Origin: Diorhabda sublineata
Taxonomy: Eukaryota; Arthropoda; Insecta; Coleoptera; Chrysomelidae
DNA length: 64,000 nucleotides
NCBI RefSeq assembly: GCF_026230105.1
Contig: NC_079482.1
Coordinates: forward strand, 19,158,001-19,222,000
Reading direction: 5' to 3'
Part shown: positions 24,961-36,754 of the stretch, one piece after another
Position numbering within the stretch: position 1 is the first letter of the stretch
Layout of the letters: every line of letters begins with the position of its first letter
Program-made: the position numbers and the translations under genes
Notes under the pieces: model-generated
The model's database searches: none
Told to the model about the DNA's origin: nothing
What the model saw: the letters and a program-made list of their open reading frames with translations, nothing else

Positions 24961-26344
24961 GCAGAGATTGAGATAATTTTAATGCTGAACTATGGTTTCA
25001 AGTGTGTTGGTTGATACTTCTTTGGCATCGTGCTTCGTAATTCCAATGTGAGATGGGATCCAAATGAGAGATGTTATGATTATTTTGTTTAATTGCGTGA
25101 AAAGTATGGAAATTATAAACAATCACATAATATGAACTAAATTTGAAAGTTTCATTGAACAAAGATCCCACAATACCTTCGATGGTCAAAGTGCCTGCTA
25201 GGAGATAAAATAAGTCCACAAAATATATATAAATAATGATATAATAAATTATTATATATGCCAAAAGAAAAACTGAAAGCTTCTACCGTGAAAAAGTTTT
25301 CTGCTAGAGTAGGTTTAGATCTGTGTATAGATCACTGATCACATATCATTATTATTAAGTTTCAATACCAGAACGGACATGATATCTCGAAAACTGATTT
25401 ACTATTTCGATTTTTGAAAGCCTGTTTTACAATTGGTTAACTAATCGAAAGTGTCACAACCAGGTATCAAAATCAAAATAATCATAGAACGCAATATGTG
25501 GATAAAACTTTGGTAAGAATGTAGACACGATTATTGACAACTTCGAATAGAATCACCAGATCAAGATCATTAGTTTACAACGTATTCTAAAAATAATCGT
25601 TATTAAGAAACTAAAATATTATTAATTAAGACTTCTTTAAAAATTATAATTTTCTATGTGATTGCATTGAATAATGAAAAGGTGGGAAGAAACAGTTCTC
25701 GAGTTCTTTGATTTCCTTCTGACACAATTACTTCAATAAATGATAAATGTATATAATTAATTATCGAGAAGTTTATTCATTCAAGTAAATTTTCAGTATT
25801 TCGTAACGGGCTTAGTGGTTGATATAACTTGGTTTCTATGTCTAAGAAATTTCTATGTAGTTTCGATGCAGTTGAATAAGATTATAAGTATAAGTATTTT
25901 TTCCTACAGCAGATTTTTCCCATTTTTTGAAAGAGTTTCTAATAAATCTAATAATGTGGTTGCGTTTCATCCAATGGAAGTACACGCATACACAATTGAT
26001 GATATTATCATTCAAATTATCTTACTTTTAAATCTTTACTGCTAAAAACGTTTCTTAACATTACAAATATCTTCTTCATTTTATAGAACATGCTCTTGTT
26101 TTTGAACGGCGACTAGGCTTCATTTCTGAAATGCTAAAGTTCAGTTTTCTTAGCATATCTTCGGTGATCTATCTGGAGGTCTTGAGATCTTCCTTTGGTC
26201 GGCAAATATTCTTTGACAATTGTCAAATGTTCTGTTCAAATAGTTTCTTTATGAAATGTGACAAATCAGATAACAACTTCTATTCCATTTCCCCATTATA
26301 TAGTTGTTCATTTGATGATTACGCAAAGTATGGCTTTTTATAAC
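24961..26344. other. AT-rich region, no gene recognised
   Basis: Open frames at 24998-25264, 25815-26045 and 26131-26343 are low-complexity and show no motif. Confidence 0.45.
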
Positions 26345-26700
26345 TAAGCGCAACGACTCAACTGGGCTGGGCATATAATGAGAAGAAAACCAACTGAAAT
26401 GATCAAAAGAATAACGCAATGGACCCCATTGTCGCCAAGGAGAAGATGCGGACCGAGAAACCAAATAGAGGAGGACATAAGAACACTTAATATAAAGAAC
26501 TTAAGGGCAAAATGCCGAACCCAAAAGCAATGGAAAATAATAACAAAAGCAGCCAAGACATACGACAAACTATAAAGAAAACAAAAATAGAAAACGATGA
26601 GTGATCCACCTCTAAAAAGATTTTAAAGCGCTATAAGCGATAGCATAATCCAAAGAATTGAAAGGCTTAATGTTGATGATGATGATGATAATGTTTTGTT
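26345..26700 (+). pseudogene. RTE-clade non-LTR retrotransposon, 3' end
   Basis: Starting near 26,350 the plus strand reads LNWAGHIMRRKPTEMIKRIT, then TPLSPRRRCGPRNQIEEDIR, TLNIKNLRAKCRTQKQWK and KAAKTYDKL before a stop at 26573-26575. This matches the C-terminal end of RTE-type pol proteins (RLRWxGHVxRM...GRRxRGRPRxRWxDxIxxDLxxLxxxxWxxxAxDRxxWRxxVxxAKT). After the stop, about 95 bp of 3' UTR leads to a short (GAT)n run at about 26672-26692, the usual RTE 3' tail. About 75 codons are intact, and the rest of the element was truncated on insertion, as is usual for 5'-truncated non-LTR copies. Confidence 0.8.
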
Positions 26701-26922
26701 TATTGTTGCAGCCGATTTTACACGAAATATGGTGATACTCACAGCACATAGGGTGATCTGATAAGTCACCATATGTTTATTGGGTTTTAAAGCGATCTCA
26801 GAAGATTTTCAATAAATAGTGACCAGAGGCCTTTATATTTAACATTACAGAGATAAGACTTTAAGTGAAATTGTGCAAATTATTATTTCCACTTTTGTAT
26901 CTGCGAACACATCTGCCAATTG

Positions 26923-26924
<2 letters not shown>

Positions 26925-26976
<52 letters not shown>
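26925..26976. repeat. (TA)26 microsatellite
   Basis: A perfect alternating TA run of about 52 bp. It creates an artificial frame of alternating Ile and Tyr that should not be annotated. Confidence 0.97.
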
Positions 26977-26980
<4 letters not shown>

Positions 26981-28559
26981 TAAACAGATCAGATTGCAAT
27001 AACAGAAATGGTGATATAACTCAACGTCCAATCAATTTCGGAGCAATTAATGACTATACAAAGTATCAAAGAGTTCTGACCGGAAAACTAATATACATGC
27101 GTGAGTTTGTATTGAGTAATTTTATATTCTACAATTGATAGCGCGTTGTACAAGTGAGAGTTGTTGCAGATCTAACTAAAATGGAAAAGGTTAACAGAAA
27201 ACTGCTAAAATGTTATGCATGAATTTGATGAAGCCAATTTAGGGCCAACTTTGAGCGTGAATCAGAACAAACTGCATATGCATCTTGATTATGACTATAA
27301 ATGTTTAGAGACACTTCGGTGTGTTTTGATAGAGTGTGGGGGTTGGGCACATAAAAAAAGTTGGTTATTATGTTCAAACTTCGTCAAGAATATTTACGAA
27401 GTATCAAGTCTTCCCGATATTTGAATAGAAATTTAGTGTACTTGTTATAAACCTGGTTTGATACATTTGAAAAATTATATACACCTTGCTCAAAGGGAAA
27501 ACAGTTGTAGCAAAATCATACAATGCTGAGCTAATTATCACGAAGACATGACCTCGGCATTATTTGAAGAATGCAGCATTGTTTTGGATAACGCATCCTT
27601 TTGCGTGTTTTGTGAAATTTGCAAAAGAAATCTAGCGATTTGAATAGCTGTTCGGAGATACATTGAAACAATTGGCTTTGTCTGATTTTTAGTTTTTAAT
27701 CAGGCTGGAAATATGAAAACTTTTAATAGAAATTCGTTATGGTATGTGTATTATTTCGACAGGGGCCCATTTTAAAGACAAAATAATTAGTATTAATAAA
27801 TATACAATATGAGTGAGTAATTCGACATAAGTACAATAGTTCCAATACTATTTTTTTTTTTTGGAAGAATTCTGACTAGTCGAATAGTATTTCCAATATT
27901 CAAATCGAGATGTTTTATGTAATTTTAGTGATATGAAGTCATCGTTGGTTTTGTTGGTTTGTTCTGGGGTATGTAAATTTGTACACAAGTAACAAATATC
28001 ACATTTTTATTTTTTACCAATTACAAGACAAATCATATTGGAATATGCCTTTATACTTCAACAAGTTGTATACGTTTTAATTTTATAAAGAACCAGTCAA
28101 TAAGTTTGAAAAACTCGACTATTAGCAAAGTCAGTTCTTATGGAAAAATCATGCAATATGGCTTATTTAACTGAAATGTTGAATGCTGCATATTCCTGTG
28201 AGTGAAATAGAAAGACAATTTAGGGTATTTAAGAAAAACTGCCATTAGTAATCAAAATGCATTCTAATATTTCATTAAACGGATGAGAAGAGCCTGTTGT
28301 TTCGAATTCTTTGAGTAGATACATAAATTACATTCTTACAAAATTCGTAAGAAATTACTGAAATATGATCCTCCAGTTTTAGGAACAAAATTGATGATAT
28401 TTGGCAGATAAGAATCCACACTAGATAAGGAAAGGCAATACTTAATGACCAGAAAAAGTAACTATTCGGAGGTTGTAAAAAATTGAGTTATAAAACCAAT
28501 ATTTTCTGTCGAAACTTTTATCAAAGTATTTGGGATTCTTGCAAGAAGAACTTGACTCA
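26977..28559. other. No gene recognised
   Basis: Mostly anonymous AT-rich sequence. A KGKTVVAKSYNAELI stretch near 27,500 faintly recalls the GKTITGxYYAxLL block of mariner transposases, but the match is too short to call. Confidence 0.4.
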
Positions 28560-28900
28560 TTTATTTTTCAATCATGTACATGTTAACACAGACATCTAGG
28601 TCCAACAAAATGGTGCGCCTCCCCTATTCCTGAGTTATAACGAAGCATTATTTCTATGTAGATGGATAGGTAGAAATGAACCTGTTGAATTGCCATCTAG
28701 ATCCCTAAATTTCAATACTTAAATTAAATTATGCGATTACTTAATTTTCATAACATTGTTTTTTATATGATCTACTAATTAGTAAACAATATAATATTAT
28801 GATATTTTACATTTATGTCCAACTTCCCGCAATTCATAAAAATATCCTTCTGAATGACTATAATTAACGATGAAGTATATCTCTAACTTGGGACAACCTG
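28560..28900 (+). pseudogene. Decayed transposase fragment with adjacent terminal-repeat remnant
   Basis: Near 28,597-28,715 the plus strand reads VQQNGAPPLFLSYNEALFLC then RWIGRNEPVELPSRSLNF. This matches FQQDGAPPHYxxxVRxFLNxTFPGRWIGRxGPIEWPxRSPDLTP around the second catalytic Asp, which is Asn here. The same block appears intact in the element at 55 kb, so this is a distant relative. About 150 bp further on, GGGACAACCTGTATATATA (near 28,882) resembles the outer end of such elements, next to TA repeats. Upstream parts are unreadable. Confidence 0.6.
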
Positions 28901-29390
28901 TATATATAATTACATGTAACTAATTGCGATTAGGAATACCATTCTACGGAATTTTCCCAGAAAAATCGGTACTTAAATCACTGAATTTATTCCAAATTAC
29001 AAGCTCAAGTTTTTCAACTTCCATTAAAAGGGACATCGCGAAGTAATGATTACATTTTAAATTTGAATATTTAAACGATAACACAAATGGAGAACCTTTT
29101 ATAAATAGTAATAAGTTCAAAATTTCAATAAGCAAAAACTAATTGCTACGTACAAAAATAATTATTACCTAAAATAAATGATGCTTCCCTTTCAACACAT
29201 AAAAAAAAGTCTTCGACTGCCCCATCAAGCGTAAATGATACGAACCCCCGCGTGAGTTTTAATGCAACGGAAAACTAGGGGAAATAAATCAGATGTTTAA
29301 CCGAGAGAGTCTCTGAGTTATGATTCTGAGCCTCGATCTGAGCACGTCCTAGTTACTTCGGCTTCCGGAGATTCCGCACTGAATACTGAC
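28901..29390. other. No gene recognised; would be downstream intron of the candidate exon
   Basis: No motif was found. GC rises toward 29,300-29,390. On the minus strand the frame that reads TEQDEDEMEFVGT in the adjoining exon remains open to about 29,318, ending near SDRGSES. Confidence 0.35.
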
Positions 29391-29582
29391 CTAGTACCGA
29401 CGAATTCCATTTCATCCTCATCTTGTTCGGTCGATATTGGGCCGGCGCGGCCCGTCTGCACTGGCTCGTCGCTTTACTGCCGTACGAAAGGCCATGCGAC
29501 GCGCTACCAACGTCAAGGTCATTGTCACTTTTCCTCTTTGATTCATTTCCATCGATGTTGATGGCTCCCTCCGGAGTTAAAT
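29391..29582 (-). CDS. Candidate exon of an unidentified host gene (or its pseudogene)
   Basis: This GC-rich island (visibly over 50% GC in a ~33% background) has coding character on the minus strand. The acceptor candidate is TTTCACCTGGTCCAG before 29582. The donor candidate is AG|GTCAGT after 29391. The 192-bp interval is open in one frame: DLTPEGAINIDGNESKRKSD, then NDLDVGSASHGLSYGSK, then a less natural Arg-rich stretch. In a second frame its distal part reads SDEPVQTGRAGPISTEQDED and EMEFVGT, which is also very protein-like. The switch near 29,460 suggests either a frameshift (pseudogene or assembly error) or a different splice arrangement. The composition suggests an acidic, disordered segment. 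I do not recognise the gene. Phases do not join directly to the 6.8-kb or 34.8-kb candidates, so a common gene is unproven. Confidence 0.4.
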
Positions 29583-29682
29583 CTGGACCAGGTGAAAGCG
29601 CTCAATGAAACACGATAGGCCACTACATAGGAACGAAAATAACGACAAAAATATTTATAAAATATAACAGAAAGTCTCACTT

Positions 29683-30143
<461 letters not shown>

Positions 30144-31436
30144 TGATCGCATCATGTATAAACTCACTCTAGAAATGAGAGCTCTGAGACGAAGTATGGT
30201 CACAGCAGGAGCTCGAATTAGAGAGTCACATCTTGGTAATAAAATGGATCGTGTCGAGTAACGCGTGGTGCTTAAATACTAGTGTTTACAAGAGTGATAT
30301 AGTGAAAATACGAGAACAATCACTAAAACACACACGAAAAATGTTAAAAATTTTCTGATCTCGTGTTGCAAGATTGGCTATAGTGTGACTATTGGACAAA
30401 TAAATGAGGAGAGTATCAAGATTTTCAAAAATATATTGTTTACGAATAAATCTATGATGTCAATACATCGCAAATAGGAGAACTGATCACATCATGTATA
30501 AACTCACTCTAGAAATGAGAGCTCTGAAGCTGACGAAGTATGATCACAGCAGGAGTTCGAATTAGAGAGTAACATCTTAGTCATAAAATGGATCGTATCG
30601 AGAAACGCGTGGTGCTTAAATACCCGCGTTTACAAGAGTGATATAGTGAAAATACGACAACAATCGCTAGCACACACGAAAAATGTTAAAAATTCTCTGA
30701 TCGTGTTGCAATATTGGCTATAGTGTGACTATTGGACAAATAAATGAGGAGAGTTTCAATATTTTCAAAAATATATTGTTTACGAATAAATATATGATGT
30801 CAATACATAGCAAATACGAGAACTGATCACATCATGTATAAACTCACTCTAGAAATGAGAGCTCTGAGACGAAGTATGGTCACAGCAGGAGCTCGAATTA
30901 GAGAGTCACATCTTGGTAATAAAATGGATCGTGTCGAGTAACGCGTGGTGCTTAAATACTAGTGTTTACAAGAGTGATATAGTGAAAATACGACAACAAT
31001 CACTAAAACACACACGAAAAATGTTAAAAATTTTCTGATCTCGTGTTGCAAGATTGGCTATAGTGTGACTATTGGACAAATAAATGAGGAGAGTTTCAAT
31101 ATTTTCAAAAATATATTGTTTACGAATAAATATATGATGTCAATACATCGCAAATAGGAGAACTGATCACATCATGTATAAACTCACTCTAGAAATGAGA
31201 GCTCTGAGACGAAGTATGGTCACAGCAGGAGCTCGAATTAGAGAGTCACATCTTGGTAATAAAATGGATCGTGTCGAGTAACGCGTGGTCCTTAAATACT
31301 AGTGTTTACAAGAGTGATATAGTGAAAATACGACAACAATCACTAAAACACACACGAAAAATGTTAAAAATTTTCTGATCTCGTGTTGCAAGATTGGCTA
31401 TAGTGTAACTATTGGACAAATAGTTGAGGAGAGTTT
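30144..31436. repeat. 340-bp tandem satellite, about 3.8 units
   Basis: Units begin at GATCRCATCATGTATAAACT at 30144, 30485, 30825 and 31165, giving periods of 341, 340 and 340 bp. The last unit breaks off near 31,436 after GACTATTGGACAAATA. Units 1, 3 and 4 are nearly identical. Unit 2 differs at about 20 positions, including small indels such as GCTCTGAAGCTGACG against GCTCTGAGACG. No unit has an open frame of note. The unit length is in the range of insect centromeric or dispersed satellites, but this is a short array. Confidence 0.95.
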
Positions 31437-32659
31437 CTCTTATATCATATGATACATAATACATTTTTGGACAAAATCAAAATGAAAGTATTTTTTGCAC
31501 GACGCGTACTACGAATGTTAATAGATACACACAATCAAACTTGATAACTTATAGATCATAATGATGAAGTCACATAAGCGGTTAATCGCAGGTTCCCTGA
31601 GGTTGAAATATAAAAATAATGTTTATATTTCTCAATTTTTATTGGAAGATATTGGTCTAGGACATATCACTCAATATCTCCAAAAAATTAACATGAGGAC
31701 AGGACTACATTTTAGGCTGCTTCTAAATTAATATGAATAAATATTTGAACTTCTACAAAAGCAAACTATCTGGTATCACTTTCCGTTAAGCTTGATGATA
31801 TTTGTTTCTATCATTTGTAATTGTAAAATACTTTGCAATTTTTCCTTCAAGATTATATAAATTAATACATTTATCGACATCGCTTTTTAAGGGATACAAA
31901 TCTTGATAGATCTTAGAGAGTTCAAAAAAATGGTCGTTAGATTACAGCTAAATAGCTTAAAGACATGAAACTATCTCAATACAATAGATTTGAATATTGT
32001 TTTTATGGAGGAGGTTGTTTTATTTTCAATTTTTAGTTTTCTTATTGAATTTAGTTTTTTCTGTTTTTAAATCTAACCTATTAATCCATAATCGTAAAAA
32101 TGTAGAGAAAAAGTTTCACCAATATAAGAAAATTATTCATACTTTTACACTTAGAAGACTAGGTTAAGACTGAAAGAATTTTGTTTAAAATGATCTTTTT
32201 AAAGTTCGAAGAATTATTCTTCTGTGGACTACATTTGAATCAAATGAAATTCTCACAATTGTAGTGTAGTTGACGATAATAGATGAATCTTCATTTCTAA
32301 TAAATATTTGCTAAGATATTTAGCATTTACAAGTTAATAGGAATTTTACAGAACTCAGAACGTTATCTAATTTTTTAAAAAACTTGTAGTTATTTGATTC
32401 ATTAGTTACCACTGCATGAACCGCAATAGTACCAGCAGACGCAACATGTCATAGTTTGTTGGAAGTGTGAGGCAAAATTTGAAAAATAAATAAAAAAATT
32501 ATAAAGTTGCAGCTAGTAACGACAATTTTTGTATGCTCTTGATGTGATTTCAGACGTTTATTTCTCTATTTTTTATTGTTTGTATTTTGCTTTATAATTT
32601 TTATTGTATTTCGGTCTATTTATTTCATTAATAGTTTTATTACAGTTTTTATTGCTGAA
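31437..32659. other. AT-rich region, no gene recognised
   Basis: No motifs were found on either strand. Confidence 0.5.
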
Positions 32660-33340
32660 ATTGAAAATTGTTATTTTGGTCGGGCTGCTAGTTAAGTTTT
32701 GAGATATGGCAACACTGATGTGAATATGTCAAATTTAGCACTGTCACCATAGACATTTTTATTGATGAACAGACTCGTGTTATCATACGAATGCTATTTG
32801 AGTTGTTTACAGACATTCATCTTAATCAAAGAATGAAATAACTCGCTGGTTATCCTAATTCAATAGTGGTCGCACTTCGCTACAGCTTGATGCTGTGGAC
32901 AAACTGATATTGCAAGATCTTCATGTGACATACCGTAAGATTGAGGCATACTTGGGCATTAGTTTCACCCGCATAGATTCATTATTGCAAGAAAATTTAG
33001 CTGCAAAGAAATGCAAAAAAAATTCAATCACGGTGTTTCGAAAGACGTCTGAGAGATCGAGATAGGCGACGAATCATGGAACCCGAAACTAGCAAGAATC
33101 GACTGTATGGGTTTCTATCTGCCGTACAGTTTTTGTTTGGCACCCAATGATTTCTTCTTATTCCCGCAAATCAAAATAAATTGGGAGGGCAACTTTTTTT
33201 TACAGCTTAAGAAGTGGTTAATGCGTTCAAATCAGATGTTTTGGAGGTACCTCAATCGGAATGGAATCGACAGTTGATGTTATTTGTCTATTCCAAAACT
33301 CAAGGAGCAACTCTCATACTGTTAATACTAGTTAAATGTC
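32660..33340 (+). pseudogene. Mariner-like element with internally deleted transposase
   Basis: From about 32,860 a 67-codon open stretch reads NSGRTSLQLDAVDKLILQD, then LHVTYRKIEAYLGISFTRID and SLLQENLAAKK, matching the second HTH region of mariner transposases. Around 33,067 GDESWNPK retains the first catalytic Asp block (GDESWI). The frame then passes within about 20 codons to CLAPNDFFLFPQIK near 33,140 (relatives: SPDLAPNDFYLFPKIK), so the ~90 residues with the second Asp have been deleted. The C-terminal block KSDVLEVPQSEWNRQL follows near 33,230-33,280. The sequence from about 32,690 looks like the element's 5' untranslated region. Inverted ends were not confirmed. Confidence 0.7.
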
Positions 33341-33527
33341 TATAGTATAGTATTTGATATAGATGAAAAAATTATTTCGAAATCAATTCTGTAATAAAGA
33401 AGGTGGGAAACGTATAGCTTATCAAATGTTTGATAACATATTAGTTAACCGTGAATTGATACTAGTTCACAATTTAAATAAATTATCTTGATGAATAAAA
33501 AATGAAGATACTTAAGATAGTGCAGAG

Positions 33528-34321
33528 CATAGTGGCGCATTCGTTTGCAAAATTGTTTTAAGTCTTAATATTTTTTTTGAAATGTCCGGGAGGTGTTTTG
33601 ATGTTATTGTTTGAACAACGAAAAACTGAATAAGTCATAAAAAATGCATTTTTTGCAATGAATCAATTTTTTTTATATTCCTTACAATATTTCGAATGAA
33701 AAAAGTCCTTATACTCATTATCGTATCTACAACCCATTAATTGTTAAGAATTTTTTAAAATTCAAAATCACCGAAAATCCTAATTTTCCTGAATTAAATA
33801 ATATACCTAAAAAAATGAAATGTTATAATTTTCAATTTTTATCAAATATTTCAACTATGTCAAACAAATTAACCTAAATAGATAGGTTTTAACATAAATA
33901 AAACATATAAAAAAACTAAATTCTTAAAATCTTTTTAGGTAAATATATTTAAGATAGTTGAAATATTTGATAAAAAATTAAAGTTTAAAACATTTCATTT
34001 TTTTTGGTATATTATTTATTTCAGGAAAATTAGGATTTCGGCGATTTTGAATTTTAAAAAATTCATATCAATTAATGGGTTGGAGATACGATAATCGGTG
34101 TAAGGACTTTTTTCATTCGAAATATTGTAAGGAATATAAAAAAAAATTGATTCATTGCAAAAAATGCATTTTTTCAGGCTTATTCAGTTTTTCGTTGTTT
34201 AAACAATAATATCAAAAGATATCAAGTGTCATCCTACACTTTTATAATCAGAAACACCTCCCTGACATCTTTAAAAAAAATTACGTTTTAAAACAATTTT
34301 GCAAATGAATGCGCCACTATG
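33528..34321. mobile_element. 794-bp near-complete palindrome (foldback MITE-like element)
   Basis: The outer ends are exact inverted repeats: CATAGTGGCGCATTC at 33528 and GAATGCGCCACTATG ending at 34321. Reading inward, the arms keep matching: AAAATGCATTTTTTGCAATG at about 33,641 against its complement near 34,158, and ATTTTCCTGAATTAAATAAT near 33,783 against its complement near 34,008. Similarity fades only in the central ~100 bp around 33,920. Each arm is thus about 390 bp. If the element proper begins at GTGGCGC it is flanked by TA on both sides, the Tc1/mariner target duplication. It carries no coding capacity. Arm mismatches and small indels suggest moderate age. Confidence 0.85.
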
Positions 34322-34772
34322 TTCTTGGCAAGAGACGACCAAAAACTTTTCATATCTCATTTCCGCATTGTTTTAGTAATATGTTGCGAACTAAAATACA
34401 CAATGTATATGTTGAATTGGTCCTGGATAAATTTTATGGATTTCACAAAAAAGGATAATTGAAAACCAATCTCATACAACGAAGATTATTCGGATCATTT
34501 CAGTAAAGTTGTAAAACATCGTTGAAAGTAATAAATTTAATTACGTTTATGTTTGTTTGAGATTTATATATTAAACAACTTACCACTAATGAACGATCCT
34601 GGAATCCTATAAAGGAGAATTTCTTCAAATTATTCCTTCTGGCGTTGCTCATTATTAGTCTCTATACACTTTATATAAACATAAATAATTACGAAAAATT
34701 GTCTTAAGTGTCCACTTGTTTTCGTTAATTTACATTTGCGTCACTACGAACTCAATTTTTTTTTTTGGAGAC
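34322..34772. other. No gene recognised
   Basis: AT-rich sequence between the palindrome and the weak candidate exon. Confidence 0.45.
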
Positions 34773-34921
34773 CTGCCCAATCGCGTAATAGCAAAAAGTA
34801 GTTGAAAAAGCATAGGGTACCCCGAGTCCGACGTTTCGAGTTTCCGCAGGTTGCACCGCTGCAATAAATATTGTTCAGCGAATGAACCCGTCTTGCGGTG
34901 TAGATTGTCACTTATGAGAAT
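34773..34921 (-). other. Weak candidate exon, minus strand
   Basis: On the minus strand TTTATTTATTATGTTTCAG, a good acceptor, ends just before 34921. The following 149 bp are open only in the frame beginning at the first base: ISDNLHRKTGSFAEQYLLQR, then CNLRKLETSDSGYPMLFQ. GC content is higher than in the flanks. The donor candidate (CAG|GTCTCC) is poor, and the frame also runs past it to a stop near 34,730. I do not recognise the peptide. It could be an exon of the same unknown gene as the other minus-strand candidates, or chance. Confidence 0.28.
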
Positions 34922-35950
34922 CTGAAACATAATAAATAAAACAACACATTAGATTAAATCGATTTTATCAATATCTCATATGGTTTAAATTAATAAAAAT
35001 CCTGATGATTAAAGCTCGCACACTGATCCGTTTTTATTACAAATAATACGTGCGATTACAATATTCCTTATCACGTATTTATGCTGTAAAACATTTACAA
35101 TGTGAATCAAACATTCCTAAAAATTTTCCAAGAAGGTTATTTGAGAAGGTATATAAGGCGAATATCGCACTTTTAGTCTGCTTCGAAAATAAATCAAAAA
35201 TGTGTTAACGGGGAGGAAATATCGTCAATTGATATTCTTAATTGATTTTATTGTATGGGAAAATCATTTTATTGGTAAAGGAGGAAAGAAGCAAAATAAT
35301 AAAAATAGATAATTGATTTTTTTTGCCTTGTCTCTAGAAATCCTTATTAAAAATATCTCAACGTATGAAAATCTTTTGTGGGGGTATATCGCCGTTGAAA
35401 AATTTTTCTATCCTGTAGAAACTATTCTTTTTTATTATACCTAGGTACTAAATATGGATATAAAGCGAAACTTTTACGTAAAATAAGTTTCTAATAGACA
35501 GAAACATTCGTCAAAACAGACATATAACTCTTATTTGAATTCTGTTTTCCAGCAACAACTTATCATAAGCCATTTCGTTTGTTTTAGTTTGTGTGGGGCA
35601 TATTTCACAGTAATTTGATAGTTTAGACTATCGGGTTCCTTGAGCAACTGCTGTCGAACCTGATCATTGTTTAGAAATGTCTTTTAGAGCAATTTTTTGT
35701 TTATTCAGGCTGACGTATTATCAGACGCTGCAGAGCCAAGATCACAGTATTTGATTTGGATATATGAAGATTGTTTGGCATTCTGCATACGTAGTCTGTT
35801 TCTTGTTTATCTCACTACATGCTGTACTATACACATTTCTTCAATACCATTCCAGTCAAACAAGGTTTATTCTTTGACTGATCTAAGTATTCCTATCAAT
35901 CAAGCCTTTTAACTCCTGACGCCCATATATTTGTTCCTTCAATTTGGAAT
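34922..35950. other. No gene recognised
   Basis: AT-rich sequence. The open frame at 35697-35912 carries no motif. Confidence 0.45.
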
Positions 35951-36187
35951 TTAAAATGCCTCTGATATTTGGGCTTTCACTTCGTTCTTCAAATTTCTAG
36001 TGATTTTTATATTTTCTCTAGATAGTTGACTTGTTGTTGTTGAGTACACTCCAATTAGAAATCGTGAGTTTACAGGTTCTTCATACTCTAAAAGGGGTTT
36101 GTTGTCTTTACGAATATTTGCATAGTAAACATAGAAATCTTGTGAAATATCTTCGCCTCCAAATATGATTCTTCCATTGTCAGTATT
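35951..36187 (-). other. Open stretch of unknown origin (78 residues, no ATG)
   Basis: Between an in-frame stop ending at 36188 and TAA at 35951-35953, the minus strand is open. It reads NTDNGRIIFGGEDISQDFYV, YYANIRKDNKPLLEYEEPVN and SRFLIGVYSTTTSQLSRENI, ending AQISEAF. The composition is strikingly protein-like for this AT-rich region. No clear splice acceptor precedes it. The family was not recognised: it may be a fragment of a transposon protein or of a host exon. Confidence 0.35.
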
Positions 36188-36754
36188 TCAATGTTATTTT
36201 CAATTTTTTACCTTCCAATTGATATCCTCTCCCAACCTCATACGCCTAATTTTATAAATTCATCCATTATCATGTTGAAGAGGACTGGGTTCAAAGAGCC
36301 TTTGTTATCACAAGTATTTACTGTTTTGGTCTTAATTGAGTTTGGGTATATTCAACACTTTTTTGATTATTATTATATTATAGTGAATTCTTGAAAGCTT
36401 GGGTAGGATGAATGAAAGCTGTTTTATCATACAGAGTTTTTTAATGCTGGAGATAAATATGCCATCTGTTGTAAACCTGCTGTTTTTAAATCTTTGCATA
36501 GTAAACTATTTTGCTGGTTGTTGAGCCTCATACAGATATATTGTGAAATTCAGGTTAATATTATTTCATCTGCTCAAACACTTTTTACACAATTATGTTG
36601 ATTCTTCGGTAGTTTTCATGGATTCTTTTTAAAAAAAAATTGGTATCAATATGCTTTCTCTCCATTCGGATGGTATATTCTAGTGTTTAAGTATATCGTT
36701 TAAAATAATTGTGGTTATTTAGATAATGTACCACCAAAAACGTCTACTCAGAGT
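36188..36754. other. No gene recognised
   Basis: AT-rich sequence. The open frame at 36191-36394 has no motif. Confidence 0.45.

Noticed and set aside
26920..27138. 72-codon frame starting in a TA tract
   Set aside because: Artefact of the (TA)26 microsatellite; the rest has no recognisable motif.
27440..27620. Faint mariner similarity (KGKTVVAKSYNAELI)
   Set aside because: Only one weak block with no neighbouring motif in order; not enough to call a relic.
29423..29608. 61-codon plus-strand frame with ATG in the GC island
   Set aside because: It is antisense to the more protein-like minus-strand frames that have better splice sites.
30144..31436. CRISPR-like or regularly spaced repeat array
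   Set aside because: Units of 340 bp are contiguous with no spacers; this is a eukaryotic tandem satellite.
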